The translations under genes and the position numbers were made by a program. DNA of 12,317 nucleotides from Chloroflexota bacterium (GTDB lineage Bacteria; Chloroflexota; Limnocylindria; QHBO01). The stretch spans positions 1 to 12,317 of the forward strand of contig JACDBZ010000021.1 of NCBI GenBank assembly GCA_013694645.1. Reading direction: 5' to 3'. The number at the start of each line of letters is the position of its first letter. Positions within the stretch are counted from its first letter, which is position 1. Of the stretch, positions 12,089-12,317 are shown piece by piece. The notes beneath the pieces are model-generated. The model was given only the letters and a program-made list of their open reading frames with translations. It made no database searches and was not told the origin of the DNA.

Positions 12089-12317
12089 GATGGCTGAGAC
12101 TGGACCGCACGGCCGTGGCCGGCGCGCTGGTCGGGGGCGCGACGGCGCTGATCGGCGGCTGGGTGGCCACGTCGTTGCTGGAGAACCTGCCCTTCTCCGT
12201 GCTGCTCGTCCTCGCGATCGCGCTTGTGGGCCTCGCCATGGGCGCCAACGCAGCGGCATGGGCGTACGTGGCGGGATCGATCGTTTTCATCGGGGAGGCC
12301 CTGGCGCCTCACGCAAG
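12085..12317 (+). CDS. Hypothetical membrane protein, cut by right edge
   Basis: An ATG overlapping the J-domain gene stop (ATGA) opens a frame that stays open for 77 codons to the window end. It begins MRWLRLDRTAVAGALVGGAT. Two or three hydrophobic stretches follow, at about residues 9-30, 36-56 and 58-73, so it is probably an integral membrane protein with a short basic N-terminus facing the cytoplasm. A purine-rich GGGAAG lies 5 nt before the ATG. The 4-nt overlap suggests translational coupling and a shared role with the J-domain protein. I do not recognise the family. Confidence 0.7.
   Translation, partial: MRWLRLDRTAVAGALVGGATALIGGWVATSLLENLPFSVLLVLAIALVGLAMGANAAAWAYVAGSIVFIGEALAPHA

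Overview
The window is a high-GC bacterial chromosome segment, densely packed with short intergenic gaps and frequent 1-4 nt gene overlaps. Translation starts fall into two classes. Genes heading transcription units start 6-8 nt after a TANNNT -10 box and appear leaderless. Genes inside operons use stop/start overlaps or a Shine-Dalgarno site. The gene content (branched-chain-type 2-oxoacid dehydrogenase, vapBC, cyanophycin genes, J-domain protein) and the leaderless habit fit Chloroflexota or another high-GC phylum such as Actinomycetota or Deinococcota. I cannot settle the taxon from this sequence.

Region 1 (1-3600, minus strand) is a 2-oxoacid dehydrogenase operon, transcribed lpdA (E3), then E1-alpha, then E1-beta, and probably continuing into a gene that starts at base 4 and runs off the left edge (E2 expected). 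E1-alpha resembles the branched-chain subfamily. In front of lpdA lies a 30-codon ORF that looks like the amputated N-terminus of a YbgC/4HBT-type thioesterase with its own leaderless-type promoter. That promoter may now drive the operon.

Region 2 (3630-4250, minus strand) is a compact vapBC toxin-antitoxin pair. A TATATA-N2-TATATA inverted repeat overlaps its -10 box. The VapC PIN domain appears to have lost two of its four acidic metal-binding residues.

Region 3 (4265-10885) is a cyanophycin locus. cphB (cyanophycinase) and cphA (full-length cyanophycin synthetase) overlap by 4 nt on the minus strand. Converging on cphA, with an 18 nt gap, is a cphA paralog that keeps a shortened N-domain and an apparently intact Mur-ligase domain but has no ATP-grasp domain. 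It is the reciprocal of the known CphA2 architecture. The paralog is divergently paired with an M20 zinc peptidase. Their start codons are 22 bp apart, and two -10 boxes overlap on opposite strands, each exactly 7 nt from its own ATG. The pair could be an amino-acid ligase and a hydrolase working beside the cyanophycin synthesis and degradation enzymes. This is the most interesting part of the window.

Region 4 (10940-12317, plus strand) is a leaderless gene for a J-domain protein with a long helical C-terminal region. It overlaps by 4 nt a membrane-protein gene cut by the right edge. I saw no tRNA, rRNA, CRISPR array, insertion sequence or convincing intrinsic terminator. No stretch longer than about 170 bases lacks a gene.
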